A stretch of 64,000 bases of DNA from UBA12170 sp964293475 (GTDB lineage Bacteria; Bacteroidota; Bacteroidia; Bacteroidales; UBA12170): positions 30,769 through 94,768 of the forward strand of contig CAXYYJ010000013.1 in NCBI GenBank assembly GCA_964293475.1, given 5' to 3'. Position 1 is the first letter of the stretch, and every line of letters begins with the position of its first letter. Below the pieces are notes generated by a model. The model was not told where the DNA came from and ran no database searches. It saw only the letters and a list, made by a program, of their open reading frames with translations. This document shows, one piece after another, positions 26,318 to 35,797 of this stretch. The position numbers and the translations under genes were made by a program.

Positions 26318-26509
26318 ACGCTAAATATTTAAATATAAATGAAAAAATAATGTAATAATATTATATATAATCTAATATATGACGCTAAATATTAAAATAT
26401 ATTATATAAAATGACGATAAATATTATAATGTATTCTAAAAAATAACGCAAATATTTAAAACGTATTCGAAAAATTCACGCTAATATTTAAAACGTATTC
26501 GAAAAATTC
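26318..26509. repeat. Six 32-bp tandem repeats upstream of ATPase copy 1
   Basis: Units begin at 26318, 26350, 26382, 26414, 26446 and 26478, each exactly 32 bp with no register slip. The last two differ at one position only; the others are progressively diverged and more AT-rich. Shared features are a leading ACG(C/A)TAAATATT and a trailing GTATTCGAAAAAT. Unit 2 is the most degenerate. The array fills the gap between the aroDE stop (26519) and the ATPase promoter (26260). It has no spacers, so it is not a CRISPR. Confidence 0.9.
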
Positions 26510-26518
26510 ATGGTATTT

Positions 26519-27916
26519 TTATTGAAGAATTGAATTCTTAAACTTCTCAAAGGCTTGTAAAGCCTGCTCATAGAGCCATTTTTCTCCGTTTATTAACTTA
26601 AATCCAGTTTCGATTCCTGCTTTGGCAAACGGTGAATCTGAATAAATGGCATCCAGAACCACATGAGATGAGTTCAGCTCGTGCTTGTTGATGAGTGTAA
26701 ACGGCTCAGGGATGGTATTGATGATGATGCTGAAATTGGAGAGATTGGGATGTGAAACTGTTTTATGACCAAATTTCCAGGCGAGTTCATGCGCTTTGGA
26801 TGGCGTGCGGTTGATAATCCTGGTTGGAATACCTTTCCGATACATTGCGTAAGCTGCCGCTCGTGCAGCTCCTCCGGCTCCAAGAATGAGACAGGCAATG
26901 TCCTTAGGGTTTGCAATAAAGGGCTCCAAAGATTTTAGGATTCCGCTGAAATCAGTATTGTCGCCTATCCATTGGCCTTGCTCTTTGTAAATGGTGTTAA
27001 CAGCTCCAATCTGCTCAGCTTCTTGCGTAAGGCTGTCAACATAGGCCATGATGCTTTGTTTGAAAGGCGCGGTGATATTAAATCCATCGTAAAAAGGTTT
27101 TAAATTCAAAAACTCCTGTATATCATCAAGTTCTATTTTATCATAAATCCCGTTAATGGCATGTTTTTCGAAGAATTCATGAAATAAATCAGGGCTTTTA
27201 CTGTGCGCTATTGGATTGCCCAAAACCGCCAGTTTTAATTCTTTTCCACCCCGGAATTCTTGGTAGAGCTTTTGAAATTCTTTAAAATCCAATTGACCAG
27301 GGGCAGTTTGTTTATTCACTTGCAGCGCTATGTAGGTGAAGGGCGCTCCTCCAAAAAGACTCTGCAACCGGCTTTGGGCTGCAAATTCTCCCATACTAAA
27401 GCAAAGGCTGGATGGAATAAGCGATTGCAAATTTTTTAAGGATTCTAAATCGTTCGCATGGTGGGCAACAGTTACAATTTTTATATGGTCAGGGTTGAGC
27501 TCTCCAATTTCTTGTTGAATGGCTCTGAGTGAATGAAAATCTGGGGTTTCGGTATAATTGTGGTATGAAATAATAAGTTTGCAAGTCGCGGTTTTTAAAA
27601 GTGGCTTTAGTCTGGAAATAATTTCCAGGTCAGTCGTAATATCCAGGTCGATAAACTCAAATTTTTGCTCCACTGCCCGCTCGTAGACTTTCAATCTTTC
27701 AGGTGCCGATTCGCTATTTCCCCTGAAGGTAAATATGAGGGGCTTTTTCGGAAATCTGTTTCTAATGATGTTCAAATCATCCACTTCCAGCCGACTTAGG
27801 TCAAATCTTAATTCCCCCATTTGCTGCACTCTTTCAATACTTTCCAGCGCCGAAGCCAGGTTTTCGGCATAGAAACTTTCGCAAATGCGTGGTATGAGGC
27901 TTTGGTTTCTAATCAT
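26519..27916 (-). CDS. Bifunctional 3-dehydroquinate dehydratase / shikimate dehydrogenase
   Basis: 465 aa fusion of two consecutive shikimate-pathway enzymes. Residues about 1-220 are a type I dehydroquinase (GELRFDLS with the substrate-binding residues, SYHNY with catalytic His, HIKIVTVA with the Schiff-base Lys). Residues about 228-465 are shikimate dehydrogenase (VLGNPIAHSKSPDLF, NITAPFKQ with catalytic Lys, GAVNTIY, DNTDFSG, NADP loop LILGAGGAARAAAYA). All key residues appear present. Such AroD-AroE fusions are known in plants and some bacteria. It follows the PHP phosphatase gene by 4 bp. Confidence 0.93.
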   Translation of the reverse strand: MIRNQSLIPRICESFYAENLASALESIERVQQMGELRFDLSRLEVDDLNIIRNRFPKKPLIFTFRGNSESAPERLKVYERAVEQKFEFIDLDITTDLEIISRLKPLLKTATCKLIISYHNYTETPDFHSLRAIQQEIGELNPDHIKIVTVAHHANDLESLKNLQSLIPSSLCFSMGEFAAQSRLQSLFGGAPFTYIALQVNKQTAPGQLDFKEFQKLYQEFRGGKELKLAVLGNPIAHSKSPDLFHEFFEKHAINGIYDKIELDDIQEFLNLKPFYDGFNITAPFKQSIMAYVDSLTQEAEQIGAVNTIYKEQGQWIGDNTDFSGILKSLEPFIANPKDIACLILGAGGAARAAAYAMYRKGIPTRIINRTPSKAHELAWKFGHKTVSHPNLSNFSIIINTIPEPFTLINKHELNSSHVVLDAIYSDSPFAKAGIETGFKLINGEKWLYEQALQAFEKFKNSILQ

Positions 27917-27920
27917 AGTT

Positions 27921-28766
27921 TTATGCTATTTTTTCGGGAGCCCAGCCTTCGGTGGTTTTAATCCAAAGCTCATTGATTCCATACGATTTTATCATTTCAA
28001 GAGCTTCGGAATAATAGAAGTCAATATCTGTTAAAAGATGAACATCGGCGTTCAACTGAAATTTTATGGGAAATTGAGTCAGTATCTTCAGAAATTCCGG
28101 ATGCGGATACAATGAAGGATGCATTTTTGATCTCATGCCCCGAGTGCTGATTTCTACCATCACATTGCTCCGCGAAAGGTTTTCGGCCAGATGGAAAAGT
28201 AAATCCCTATACCAGTTTCTGTGGATTAATTCGGAATCAATGCCCGAAGCATTGGTTATTATTTTATCGAGATGGCCCAAAATATCCGACGGGTCATTTT
28301 GAATCATATCCACGGTTAGTTGAAAATAATGCTCCACAGCATGTCGAAGGTTATTCTGATAATGGACTTCAACCCCGGTTGCAAATTTCTCGAAGGAGCC
28401 ATCCATTTCAAAGAGGTCGTTAACAGCCCCTTTACCAATAAAATGGACGCTTCCAATAGTGTAATCCAAAAGATGTGAAAAATTTCGGGGGCCCTGAATC
28501 TGGTCGAGATAATCAACTTCCATGGCGCAAAAGATATTTATTTGCCCCTGATATTTTGTTTTCAGCCTTTGGATTTCGTTAATATAATCATCAGTTTCTT
28601 CGGGTTTTATATTCCATTCGGTGGGGAAGGGGAACGGTGCATGTCCGCTAAAGCCATAGGTTTTGTATCCCAATTTCAGGCATTCGGTTATATAATCCTC
28701 CGGATTTTCGGCTCCGTCGCAGAAACGGGTATGACTGTGATGATTGTGTGGAAAAGCTGAAGGCAT
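27921..28766 (-). CDS. PHP-domain histidinol-phosphatase-like protein
   Basis: 281 aa PHP (polymerase and histidinol phosphatase) fold. Metal ligands appear in NHHSHTRFCDG near the N terminus, GFSGHAPFPFP, CAMEVDY, GSVHFIG, ILGHLDKI and NADVHLL, in the order of HisK-type histidinol phosphatases (last-but-one step of histidine synthesis). No other his genes are near, so the histidinol-phosphate substrate is likely but not proven. It is co-transcribed with the downstream aroD-aroE fusion. Confidence 0.82.
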   Translation of the reverse strand: MPSAFPHNHHSHTRFCDGAENPEDYITECLKLGYKTYGFSGHAPFPFPTEWNIKPEETDDYINEIQRLKTKYQGQINIFCAMEVDYLDQIQGPRNFSHLLDYTIGSVHFIGKGAVNDLFEMDGSFEKFATGVEVHYQNNLRHAVEHYFQLTVDMIQNDPSDILGHLDKIITNASGIDSELIHRNWYRDLLFHLAENLSRSNVMVEISTRGMRSKMHPSLYPHPEFLKILTQFPIKFQLNADVHLLTDIDFYYSEALEMIKSYGINELWIKTTEGWAPEKIA

Positions 28767-28870
28767 CTCAAGAATGGATTTTAAATTTATCCTTCGAAAT
28801 TACTAAAAATGCTTTTGAATGATAGATTTGTGTATAAATTAATGATTTCGTAACCAAAAATCTCCCTAAA

Positions 28871-28908
28871 GAAAAACAGCCTTTCGTTTGTGTTGAAAGG
28901 CTGTTTTT
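28871..28908 (-). terminator. Rho-independent terminator of yidC
   Basis: GAAAAACAGCCTTTC pairs with GAAAGGCTGTTTTT around a 9-nt loop, with the T run on the minus strand, directly after the yidC stop. Confidence 0.85.
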
Positions 28909-28916
28909 AGCTGATT

Positions 28917-30851
28917 TTATTTTCTTTTCATTTGTTTAGGATCCATTCCGCGTTGCTTGGCCATGTCTTCAAGTTTCTCCTGAAACTTCGATTTTTTAAC
29001 CGGTTTCAGCTTATTTGCCTGAATCTGAGCATGAATTTTATCCTCGTTAATGGTAAATCTGATGAGATACATTTGGAGGAAAGTGAACATATTGGCTAAG
29101 AAATAGTAATAGCTCAATCCGGAAGAATAGCTGTTGAACAATCCCAGGAACATGATAGGCATCAGGTACATCATGGTTTTCATGCCGGGTAATTGGTTGG
29201 CGCTGCTTCCCATCATATCGTTGTTTACCTTGGTATAAATCAAGGTTGAAATGGTCATAAGCAAGGTGAACAAGCTCACGTGATCGCCATAGAAAGGGAT
29301 GTTGAAACCCAGGTCGAGGATGCTATCGTAGCTTGAAAGGTCATGTGCCCAAAGGAAAGGTTGCTGACGCAATTCGATGGATGAGGGGAAAAACCGGAAA
29401 ATGGCGAAAAGAATGGGCATTTGCAACAACATGGGTACGCAACCAGCCAAAGGATTAACCCCTGCTTTTTTGTACAAGTCCATGGTGGCTTGTTGCTTTT
29501 TCATGGCGTCTTTATCCTTGAATTTCTCGTTAATCTCGTCAATCTCTGGCTTTAAAACCCGCATTTTTGCTGTGGATACATAGGTTTTGTAGGCGATAGG
29601 GAAGAGGATAATTTTCAGCAGAACTGTTAAAATTAAAATTACAATTCCATAGTTCCAACCCCAGCCACCAAGCCAGTGGAAAACATTGATTACGATATAT
29701 TCATTAATCCACGAAAGCAAGAAGAAACTCCAGCCAATGGGAATCTGACGCTCCAGATCCAAATCGTAGGCTTTTAGTCTTTTAAACTCGTTGGGGCCAT
29801 AATAAACCTGCATTCCGAAGTCCATATTTTGAGCATTTCCCACAGGAATACCCAGAGCTGAACTCATGGTAATTTCATATTTTGGATCGTAAGATGGGTT
29901 GTGTAATTGTTTTATTTCCCCATTAATAAAAGCGGTATTGGCAATGATGCTCTGACTAAAAAACCGCTGCTTAAAACTTACCCATTTTACTTTGCTGGGG
30001 AGTTTTTCTTCTTCGTCTTCGTTGTCGGATAAATATTCTACTTCGTCCTGATAGTATTTATAGTAAACCGCTGAACCATTAAACTGATCCACAATCTTTT
30101 CCTGATTTCGCAAATTGGCCATCCAGTTAAAGTCGATATAGCCATTGCGGGCATCGATGAGACTTTCCATATTCTTCATGCGAATATTGAAGTCGAACAT
30201 ATAATCGTTGCCAAAAATCTTATAGCTGTATTCTATGTATTGATTGGGGTTGAACGATGATCCCTGGTCGGGAAATAAACGCATATTGATGGTTAAACTA
30301 TCCTTCCCAGTCACTTTCAAACTTCTGCCATCGTAGGGTTCATCGCCTACAAAAAGCTGAAAATAATGGTCTTCGGTATTTATAAGGCGGTTGGCAGCTG
30401 AAAATATAAAACCAAATCTGGCAGTATCTCCTTTAAAAAGAACCAATGGCAAGCTGTCGTGCGATTTGTAATTCAGAAGCTCGGCACTGTAAATTTTTCC
30501 ACCTTTAGGTTGAAAATTCAGTTTAAATACATCATTTTCAAGAGCTACAAGTTCGTTAGTACCTTTGGCTGAATAAGAAAAGAAACCATATTTTTCTCTG
30601 AGAGCCTGTTGAACCGATGAGGAATCGGAAGTGATAAGGCTATCTGTAACTTTAAGGCTGGATTCTTGTTTTAACTGTTGTTCATATCTTCGTAAAGAAT
30701 CCTGAATGTTTAGTTCTTTCCTTGCTCTTGCAGTGGAGTCTACTCTTTCTTGATAGGCTTTTTGTTCTTCTTCGCTGGGGGCATTCCACCAGGAGAAGCC
30801 AACAAAAATGGCAAATATGAGCACGAGCCCGATTATAGAATTTCTATCCAT
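28917..30851 (-). CDS. yidC: Membrane protein insertase YidC
   Basis: 644 aa from ATG 30851 (MDRNSIIGLVLIF); an in-frame extension to 30887 is rejected because the -7 box lies within it. It inserts membrane proteins into the inner membrane, with or without SecYEG. There is an N-terminal helix, a large periplasmic beta-sandwich (about 90-340), then the five-helix insertase core (ILLKIILFPIAYKTYVSTAKMR, NPLAGCVPMLLQMPIL, LFNSYSSGLSYYYFLANMF) and a basic C-terminal tail (KKSKFQEKLEDMAKQRGM) that could contact ribosomes. Confidence 0.97.
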   Translation of the reverse strand: MDRNSIIGLVLIFAIFVGFSWWNAPSEEEQKAYQERVDSTARARKELNIQDSLRRYEQQLKQESSLKVTDSLITSDSSSVQQALREKYGFFSYSAKGTNELVALENDVFKLNFQPKGGKIYSAELLNYKSHDSLPLVLFKGDTARFGFIFSAANRLINTEDHYFQLFVGDEPYDGRSLKVTGKDSLTINMRLFPDQGSSFNPNQYIEYSYKIFGNDYMFDFNIRMKNMESLIDARNGYIDFNWMANLRNQEKIVDQFNGSAVYYKYYQDEVEYLSDNEDEEEKLPSKVKWVSFKQRFFSQSIIANTAFINGEIKQLHNPSYDPKYEITMSSALGIPVGNAQNMDFGMQVYYGPNEFKRLKAYDLDLERQIPIGWSFFLLSWINEYIVINVFHWLGGWGWNYGIVILILTVLLKIILFPIAYKTYVSTAKMRVLKPEIDEINEKFKDKDAMKKQQATMDLYKKAGVNPLAGCVPMLLQMPILFAIFRFFPSSIELRQQPFLWAHDLSSYDSILDLGFNIPFYGDHVSLFTLLMTISTLIYTKVNNDMMGSSANQLPGMKTMMYLMPIMFLGLFNSYSSGLSYYYFLANMFTFLQMYLIRFTINEDKIHAQIQANKLKPVKKSKFQEKLEDMAKQRGMDPKQMKRK

Positions 30852-30873
30852 TTGGTTTTTGAATTTTAGCGGG

Positions 30874-30881
30874 CAAAGATA
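30874..30881 (-). promoter_or_regulatory. Predicted -7 promoter element of yidC
   Basis: TATCTTTG on the minus strand, 22 nt before ATG 30851. It supports that start. Confidence 0.45.
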
Positions 30882-30930
30882 AGGCATAATGTTTTATAAA
30901 ACCAATGCAAATGATGACCCCAAAACAACA

Positions 30931-30968
30931 AAAAAACCGGAATTATCAAGCGATAATGCCGGTTTTAA
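30931..30968 (-). terminator. Terminator of the BACON lipoprotein gene
   Basis: AAAACCGGAATTATC pairs with GATAATGCCGGTTTT (one mismatch) around AAGC, with a T run on the minus strand just after the gene's stop. Confidence 0.8.
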
Positions 30969-30986
30969 AACTATGAAAAGTTTGTG

Positions 30987-32321
30987 TTAATTAATTAGTG
31001 ATATTTTTTGATTCACAAGCGATTGGTGGTTTCTGGTTCTGATTGTCATGCGCTGGTTTTGGCCAGGTTGCAATGTTGGTTGCGATTCAGAAAAAGCACC
31101 ATAATCGCGGGTACTTTTGAGTGAGGACGATTTTAAATCGCTCTCCAGCAAAATGCTTTGATTTAAAGTCCAGGGGAAGTTAAATTCGGTGCCATTTTCC
31201 CAAACAGCATCGTAGGAAGTTCCCACTATGCGGGCGTAGATTTTGGTGTTATCCAGAGCATCGTAGTATCCAAAATAGTATTCATAACCATCGTTGGGAA
31301 TGGTAACATCCTCGTCAAACTGATAGATGGTTCCATTGTTGATGCTCCAACGGTCAAGGTTATGTACGCCGTAGTTTTTGGCGCTCAGGAAAAAATAATC
31401 TTCGCTTATGTCCAGGTTGAAAATTGGAGAAACTTCAGTGGAAAGATTCAATGGTTCGTTCCAGCTCAGGGTCAAACCCAGAACATATCCCCCAACTGTT
31501 TCACCCTCGGTGGTTGCGGTGTAATAAAGGCTCATGGGGTTTGATGGAAAAACATAGTTCACCCTGTCTAAAACATCAATCGACTTGGAACCTTGTCCGG
31601 GAACATTGATGTAGATTACGGTATAGGTTGGATTGAAAAAGCTAACACTGTAAACTCCAACTTCCATATCAACTTTTACGGTGGCATTACCGCCATTGCT
31701 GCTGATATTCACTTCGCCTTCGTAAAGATTATTTGCCAATCCAGTTCTGTCAACATTTACCCAAACCACTTGTGAAGCTCCTGCGGCTAATGTACCCGAA
31801 GATTGAGAAAGACCAATCCAGTTGGCGGAACCACTGAGCTGATAGGATAAATCTACTTCACCATCGTTTCTAATGGTAATAAAGTCTCTGGTTGAGCCGG
31901 CTGGAATTTTAATATAGTCGATATCCCACCATAACACCGAAGGATCGGGTAATGGCTTGATTATTTGAACATTAATAATTCTTGTTCCACCATTGCTGTT
32001 GACCAGAATGCTGCTATTGTAAACTCCGAAATTCAGATTTTCTGTATTTGCGATCACGGTAATTTTTGCCATCTCGTTAAATCCTAAGGCTCCATTGGAT
32101 GGAAAAACACTGAGTATTTCGTCGGATGATGATACCTGAAACTCCATAATGGTGTTTCCTGTATTGGTGATGCCAAAATATTTTGTTGATTCATTTTTAG
32201 TAAAAATCATTTCCTGAGTATCGGTGCTTATTTCGGCAGGTCTGTCGTCTTTTTGGCATGAAGCTAAACTTATTGATAATAAGATAACTAAGGCTGAAAA
32301 TAGTGAAATTCGTGTTTTCAT
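30987..32321 (-). CDS. BACON-domain lipoprotein
   Basis: 444 aa. The signal peptide ends in a lipobox (SLASC, Cys22). Two beta-sandwich repeats of BACON/CARDB-like type follow (about 35-125 and 130-220; FGITNTGNTIMEFQVSS and FITIRNDGEVDLSYQLSG, each with an SSNGG-type ending), then a larger unassigned C-terminal region (about 225-444) rich in aromatic residues. It is probably displayed on the cell surface or in the periplasm to bind carbohydrate or protein. It stands alone with its own terminator. Confidence 0.75.
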   Translation of the reverse strand: MKTRISLFSALVILLSISLASCQKDDRPAEISTDTQEMIFTKNESTKYFGITNTGNTIMEFQVSSSDEILSVFPSNGALGFNEMAKITVIANTENLNFGVYNSSILVNSNGGTRIINVQIIKPLPDPSVLWWDIDYIKIPAGSTRDFITIRNDGEVDLSYQLSGSANWIGLSQSSGTLAAGASQVVWVNVDRTGLANNLYEGEVNISSNGGNATVKVDMEVGVYSVSFFNPTYTVIYINVPGQGSKSIDVLDRVNYVFPSNPMSLYYTATTEGETVGGYVLGLTLSWNEPLNLSTEVSPIFNLDISEDYFFLSAKNYGVHNLDRWSINNGTIYQFDEDVTIPNDGYEYYFGYYDALDNTKIYARIVGTSYDAVWENGTEFNFPWTLNQSILLESDLKSSSLKSTRDYGAFSESQPTLQPGQNQRMTIRTRNHQSLVNQKISLIN

Positions 32322-32385
32322 GATTCATGTATTTTAAACAATGGTGAATGCAAACCAATATCATACCAAACTTTAATTCTGGGGC

Positions 32386-32413
32386 AAAAAAAAGCTGCAT
32401 CGAATGATGCAGC
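32386..32413 (-). terminator. Terminator of the S9 peptidase gene
   Basis: GCTGCATC (32394-32401) pairs with GATGCAGC (32406-32413) around GAAT, followed by eight T residues on the minus strand. Confidence 0.85.
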
Positions 32414-32436
32414 CTCAATTTTTTCAGTATAGTATA

Positions 32437-34518
32437 CTATTTCAGCCACTTATCGAGCCAGTTAAAAAATCTGCGTTGCCATAAAATTCCATTTTGGGGT
32501 TTTAGCACCCAGTGGTTTTCGTTGGGAAAATATAGATATTCGGCTGGTATTCCTTTTAAAATTGCGGCATTATAGGCACTCATGCCTTGCGATGCTACAA
32601 TTCTGTAATCTAACTCACTGTGAATTACCATGATGGGAGTATTCCAGTTTTGAACAAATTTGTGAGGCGAATTGGCGAAGGATTTTTGGGCTGTTTTGTT
32701 GGATAAATCCCAAAAAGGGCCACCCAAATCCCAGTTGGCAAACCACATTTCTTCTGTTTCGAGATATTGCGCTTCCAAATTAAACATGCCATTGTGGGCA
32801 ATGAAAGCTTTGAATCTGTTGTTGTGGTTTCCGGCAAGCCAATAAACAGAGAAGCCTCCGTAGCTGGCTCCCACTGCACCCAAACGGTTCGCGTCGACCC
32901 AGGGCTCCTGTTTCACAGCATCAATAGCGCTGAGATAATCGTTCATATTTTGTCCGCCATAATCCCCGCTTATTTGCTCCAGCCATTCCTGTCCAAAGCC
33001 GGGTAAACCGCGACGGTTTGGAGCCACTATCACATAATCGTTGGCTGCCATCATTTGAAAATTCCATCTATAGCTCCAAAACTGACTCACGGTACTTTGA
33101 GGTCCACCCTGGCAATAAAGCAATGCAGGGTATTTTTTACGTTCGTCGAAGTTCGGAGGAAGAATAACCCAGGTGAGCATTTGTTTTCCATCGGTTGTTT
33201 GTATCCATCGTTGGGTTACTTCACCAAACTGAAGCTGGTCGAGAAGGTGTTTGTTTTCGAAGCTAAGCTCGAAGTCCTTACCGTTTTTAGGATTCACCGA
33301 GTATATTTCTGTGGGTTTGCTCATGCTCATTCTGGTTGCAATAAGCTGTTTTTCAGTTACAAAAACGCTTTGATAGTCGTGAATTCCTGTGGTGATTCTT
33401 TCAATTTTATCGTTGGACAGGTTAATTTTGTAAATATCGTCCACGCCATGCCAGTTACTGATGAAGTAAATGTGCTTGCTGTCGAAAGTCCATTGCATTG
33501 AAACCGCATTTTGATCGAAATCTTTGGTGTGGTAGGCTTTTTCCCCGGTTTTTAGATTTACGGTAAAAAGTCGTTGTTTATCTGCTTCAAAACCATCACG
33601 TTCCATACTTTCCCATGCCATAAATTGTCCATCGGGCGAAAAAGTAGGATTCATATCGTAACCCATCATGCCCTCGGTGAGGTTGGTGGTTTTTGCAGTT
33701 TCAGTATTGAAGAGATAAATATCGGTGTTGGTGCTTAAACTGTATTCTTTTCCGGTTTTTTTACGACAGACGTAGGCAATATTTTTTCCATCGGGGGTCC
33801 AGTTAATTTGTTCCATTCCACCAAAAGGCTTCACAGGCGATTCCCATTGCTCGCCTTCCATAATATCTTTTCCGGGAGCTAATTTCTCGAGCACATAATC
33901 TGCCACAAAAATGTGGGTGTAGCTGTCTACCCAGGTGTCCCAATGCCTGTACATTAGGTCGTTGTTAATTCTACCACTCGATTTTTGCAAATCGGGGTAA
34001 ATATCAGTCACAGTTCCTTCTTTTCTAACTTCCTTTATATAAGCGATTTTGGTTTGATCGGGGCTATATTTAAACCCATCCAATCCACCTTCTACTGTGG
34101 AGACCTGATTCAGATTTTCGCCGTTTAAGTCCATTTCCCAAATTTGCATTTCGCCATCGGGGGCACTCAGAAAAGTGATTTTTTTACCATCGGGACGCCA
34201 AACCACATTATATTCGCCATAGGCGGTGTGGGTGAGCTGTTTCTGATTTTTTCCATCGAAATCCATGATATACAATTCTGTATTGCCTCGGTTTTGTTCT
34301 TTGGAGTAATAGGTCACACCGTAAACTATCTTTTTCCCGTCGGGCGAAACCTGAACATCGCCAATACGGCCAAACGACCATAAAACTTCGGGTGTCATTA
34401 TTTTTGATTCGAGTGTAATTTGATGCCTGCCAATAAGTTCCTCCTTTTTTTGAGGTGTTTGGGCGATAAGCAATGAAACGGTGATAAATGAAACCGCCAG
34501 AAGTGCAAATTTTTTCAT
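32437..34518 (-). CDS. S9 family serine peptidase (dipeptidyl-peptidase 5-like)
   Basis: 693 aa secreted oligopeptidase. A signal peptide (1-19) is followed by a WD40-like beta-propeller (about 45-430; repeated SPDGKKIVYG, RPDGKKITFLS, TPDGKNIAYV) and a C-terminal alpha/beta-hydrolase domain. The catalytic triad is visible: Ser in GASYGGFS, Asp in HSELDYRI, His in ENHW. The length and layout fit DPP5 of Porphyromonas, which trims dipeptides in the periplasm for amino-acid uptake. It is transcribed alone, with a terminator at its 3' end. Confidence 0.88.
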   Translation of the reverse strand: MKKFALLAVSFITVSLLIAQTPQKKEELIGRHQITLESKIMTPEVLWSFGRIGDVQVSPDGKKIVYGVTYYSKEQNRGNTELYIMDFDGKNQKQLTHTAYGEYNVVWRPDGKKITFLSAPDGEMQIWEMDLNGENLNQVSTVEGGLDGFKYSPDQTKIAYIKEVRKEGTVTDIYPDLQKSSGRINNDLMYRHWDTWVDSYTHIFVADYVLEKLAPGKDIMEGEQWESPVKPFGGMEQINWTPDGKNIAYVCRKKTGKEYSLSTNTDIYLFNTETAKTTNLTEGMMGYDMNPTFSPDGQFMAWESMERDGFEADKQRLFTVNLKTGEKAYHTKDFDQNAVSMQWTFDSKHIYFISNWHGVDDIYKINLSNDKIERITTGIHDYQSVFVTEKQLIATRMSMSKPTEIYSVNPKNGKDFELSFENKHLLDQLQFGEVTQRWIQTTDGKQMLTWVILPPNFDERKKYPALLYCQGGPQSTVSQFWSYRWNFQMMAANDYVIVAPNRRGLPGFGQEWLEQISGDYGGQNMNDYLSAIDAVKQEPWVDANRLGAVGASYGGFSVYWLAGNHNNRFKAFIAHNGMFNLEAQYLETEEMWFANWDLGGPFWDLSNKTAQKSFANSPHKFVQNWNTPIMVIHSELDYRIVASQGMSAYNAAILKGIPAEYLYFPNENHWVLKPQNGILWQRRFFNWLDKWLK

Positions 34519-34684
34519 GTTTAATTGTTTTATTTTTAATTATTTAGCCCTGAAATTCATTCTTTTTAGAATTCGGGCGGCTGAAAAAAAGATGGATATC
34601 AAACTCTAGGAAAAGTTTTTTTTTGACAGCCACTCTAATTCTCCTTAAATATTAATTCGGCTCTTATGAATGCAAAACTACTTA

Positions 34685-35791
34685 TTATTTGATGAAGTTG
34701 AAAATGATTTCTGCTGCTTTCGCCGATGCTCCACCCGAACCCAACTCACTTTTTAGTAAGGCAAAGTCATCCAGCATTTTTTGGCGTGAGCTCCCATCGA
34801 GTATTTTTTCGAGTTCGGTTTTAAGATTCTTAATGGTGAGTTTGTCCTGAATAAGCTCTTTTACTATTTCGCGATCCATAATGAGGTTGACCAGACTGAT
34901 ATACTTAATGTCGACGATTCGTTTGGCAATTTCGTAGCTTATTCTGCTGCCTTTATAGCAAACCACTTCGGGCACATTGAGCAAGGCAGTTTCCAGAGTC
35001 GCCGTTCCCGATGTTACCAGGGCCGCGTGAGCATGCTTCAGCAATTGTTGTGTTTGGCCTGTAACAATATTTACTTTTTTCGAACCTGTAATTTCTTTAT
35101 AAAACGATGATTCGATGGATGGAGCACCTGCAATAACAAATTGATAATCAGAAAAATATGGAGTAACTTTGAGCATAATTCCCAGCATTTTCCTTATTTC
35201 CTGCTTTCTGCTGCCTGGCAATAAAGCTATGATTGGTTTTCCTGTGAGTTGGTTTTCTGATAGAAAGCTGATCGATTTTTCACCGTTTTGAGCAACTGCA
35301 TCGAGCAGTGGATGGCCCACATAATCTACTTTATAATCATAACCGGCATAGAATTTTTGCTCAAAGGGAAGGATAACGATCATTTTATCCACATTTTTTT
35401 TAATGGAATAAACCCTGTTTTTTTTCCAGGCCCAAACCTGGGGGGAGATATAGTAAACTACTTTAAGTCCTTGTTCATGAGCCCATTGGGCAATTCTTAA
35501 ATTGAAACCCGGATAATCAACAAGGATAATAACATCAGTCTGAAAGTTAAGAATATCGCTTTTGCAATGTTGCAGGTTTGATAGAATGGTTCGTAAATGA
35601 AGAGCTACTTCCAGAAATCCCATATAGGCAATATCGCGGTAATGGGTAACGATTCTGGCACCTTGCTGCTCCATCAAATCGCCTCCCCAGGCTCTAAAAA
35701 CAGCCCCGTTGTCATGTTCTTTCAAATGACGAATAAGATTCGACGCATGTAAATCGCCCGATGCTTCACCCGCAATAATATAGTATCTCAT
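34685..35791 (-). CDS. lpxB: Lipid-A-disaccharide synthase
   Basis: 368 aa, near the usual 380. GT-B glycosyltransferase that joins UDP-2,3-diacylglucosamine and lipid X on the inner face of the cytoplasmic membrane during lipid A synthesis. Signatures: IAGEASGDLHAS, VDYPGFNLRIA, YYISPQVWAWKKNRV, VGHPLLD, LLPGSRKQEIRK and SGTATLETAL. It follows surE by 6 bp, a conserved Bacteroidota pairing. Confidence 0.96.
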   Translation of the reverse strand: MRYYIIAGEASGDLHASNLIRHLKEHDNGAVFRAWGGDLMEQQGARIVTHYRDIAYMGFLEVALHLRTILSNLQHCKSDILNFQTDVIILVDYPGFNLRIAQWAHEQGLKVVYYISPQVWAWKKNRVYSIKKNVDKMIVILPFEQKFYAGYDYKVDYVGHPLLDAVAQNGEKSISFLSENQLTGKPIIALLPGSRKQEIRKMLGIMLKVTPYFSDYQFVIAGAPSIESSFYKEITGSKKVNIVTGQTQQLLKHAHAALVTSGTATLETALLNVPEVVCYKGSRISYEIAKRIVDIKYISLVNLIMDREIVKELIQDKLTIKNLKTELEKILDGSSRQKMLDDFALLKSELGSGGASAKAAEIIFNFIK

Positions 35792-35797
35792 GTTCTA

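Noticed and set aside
26318..26509. CRISPR array
   Set aside because: Repeats are contiguous without unique spacers and there are no cas genes.
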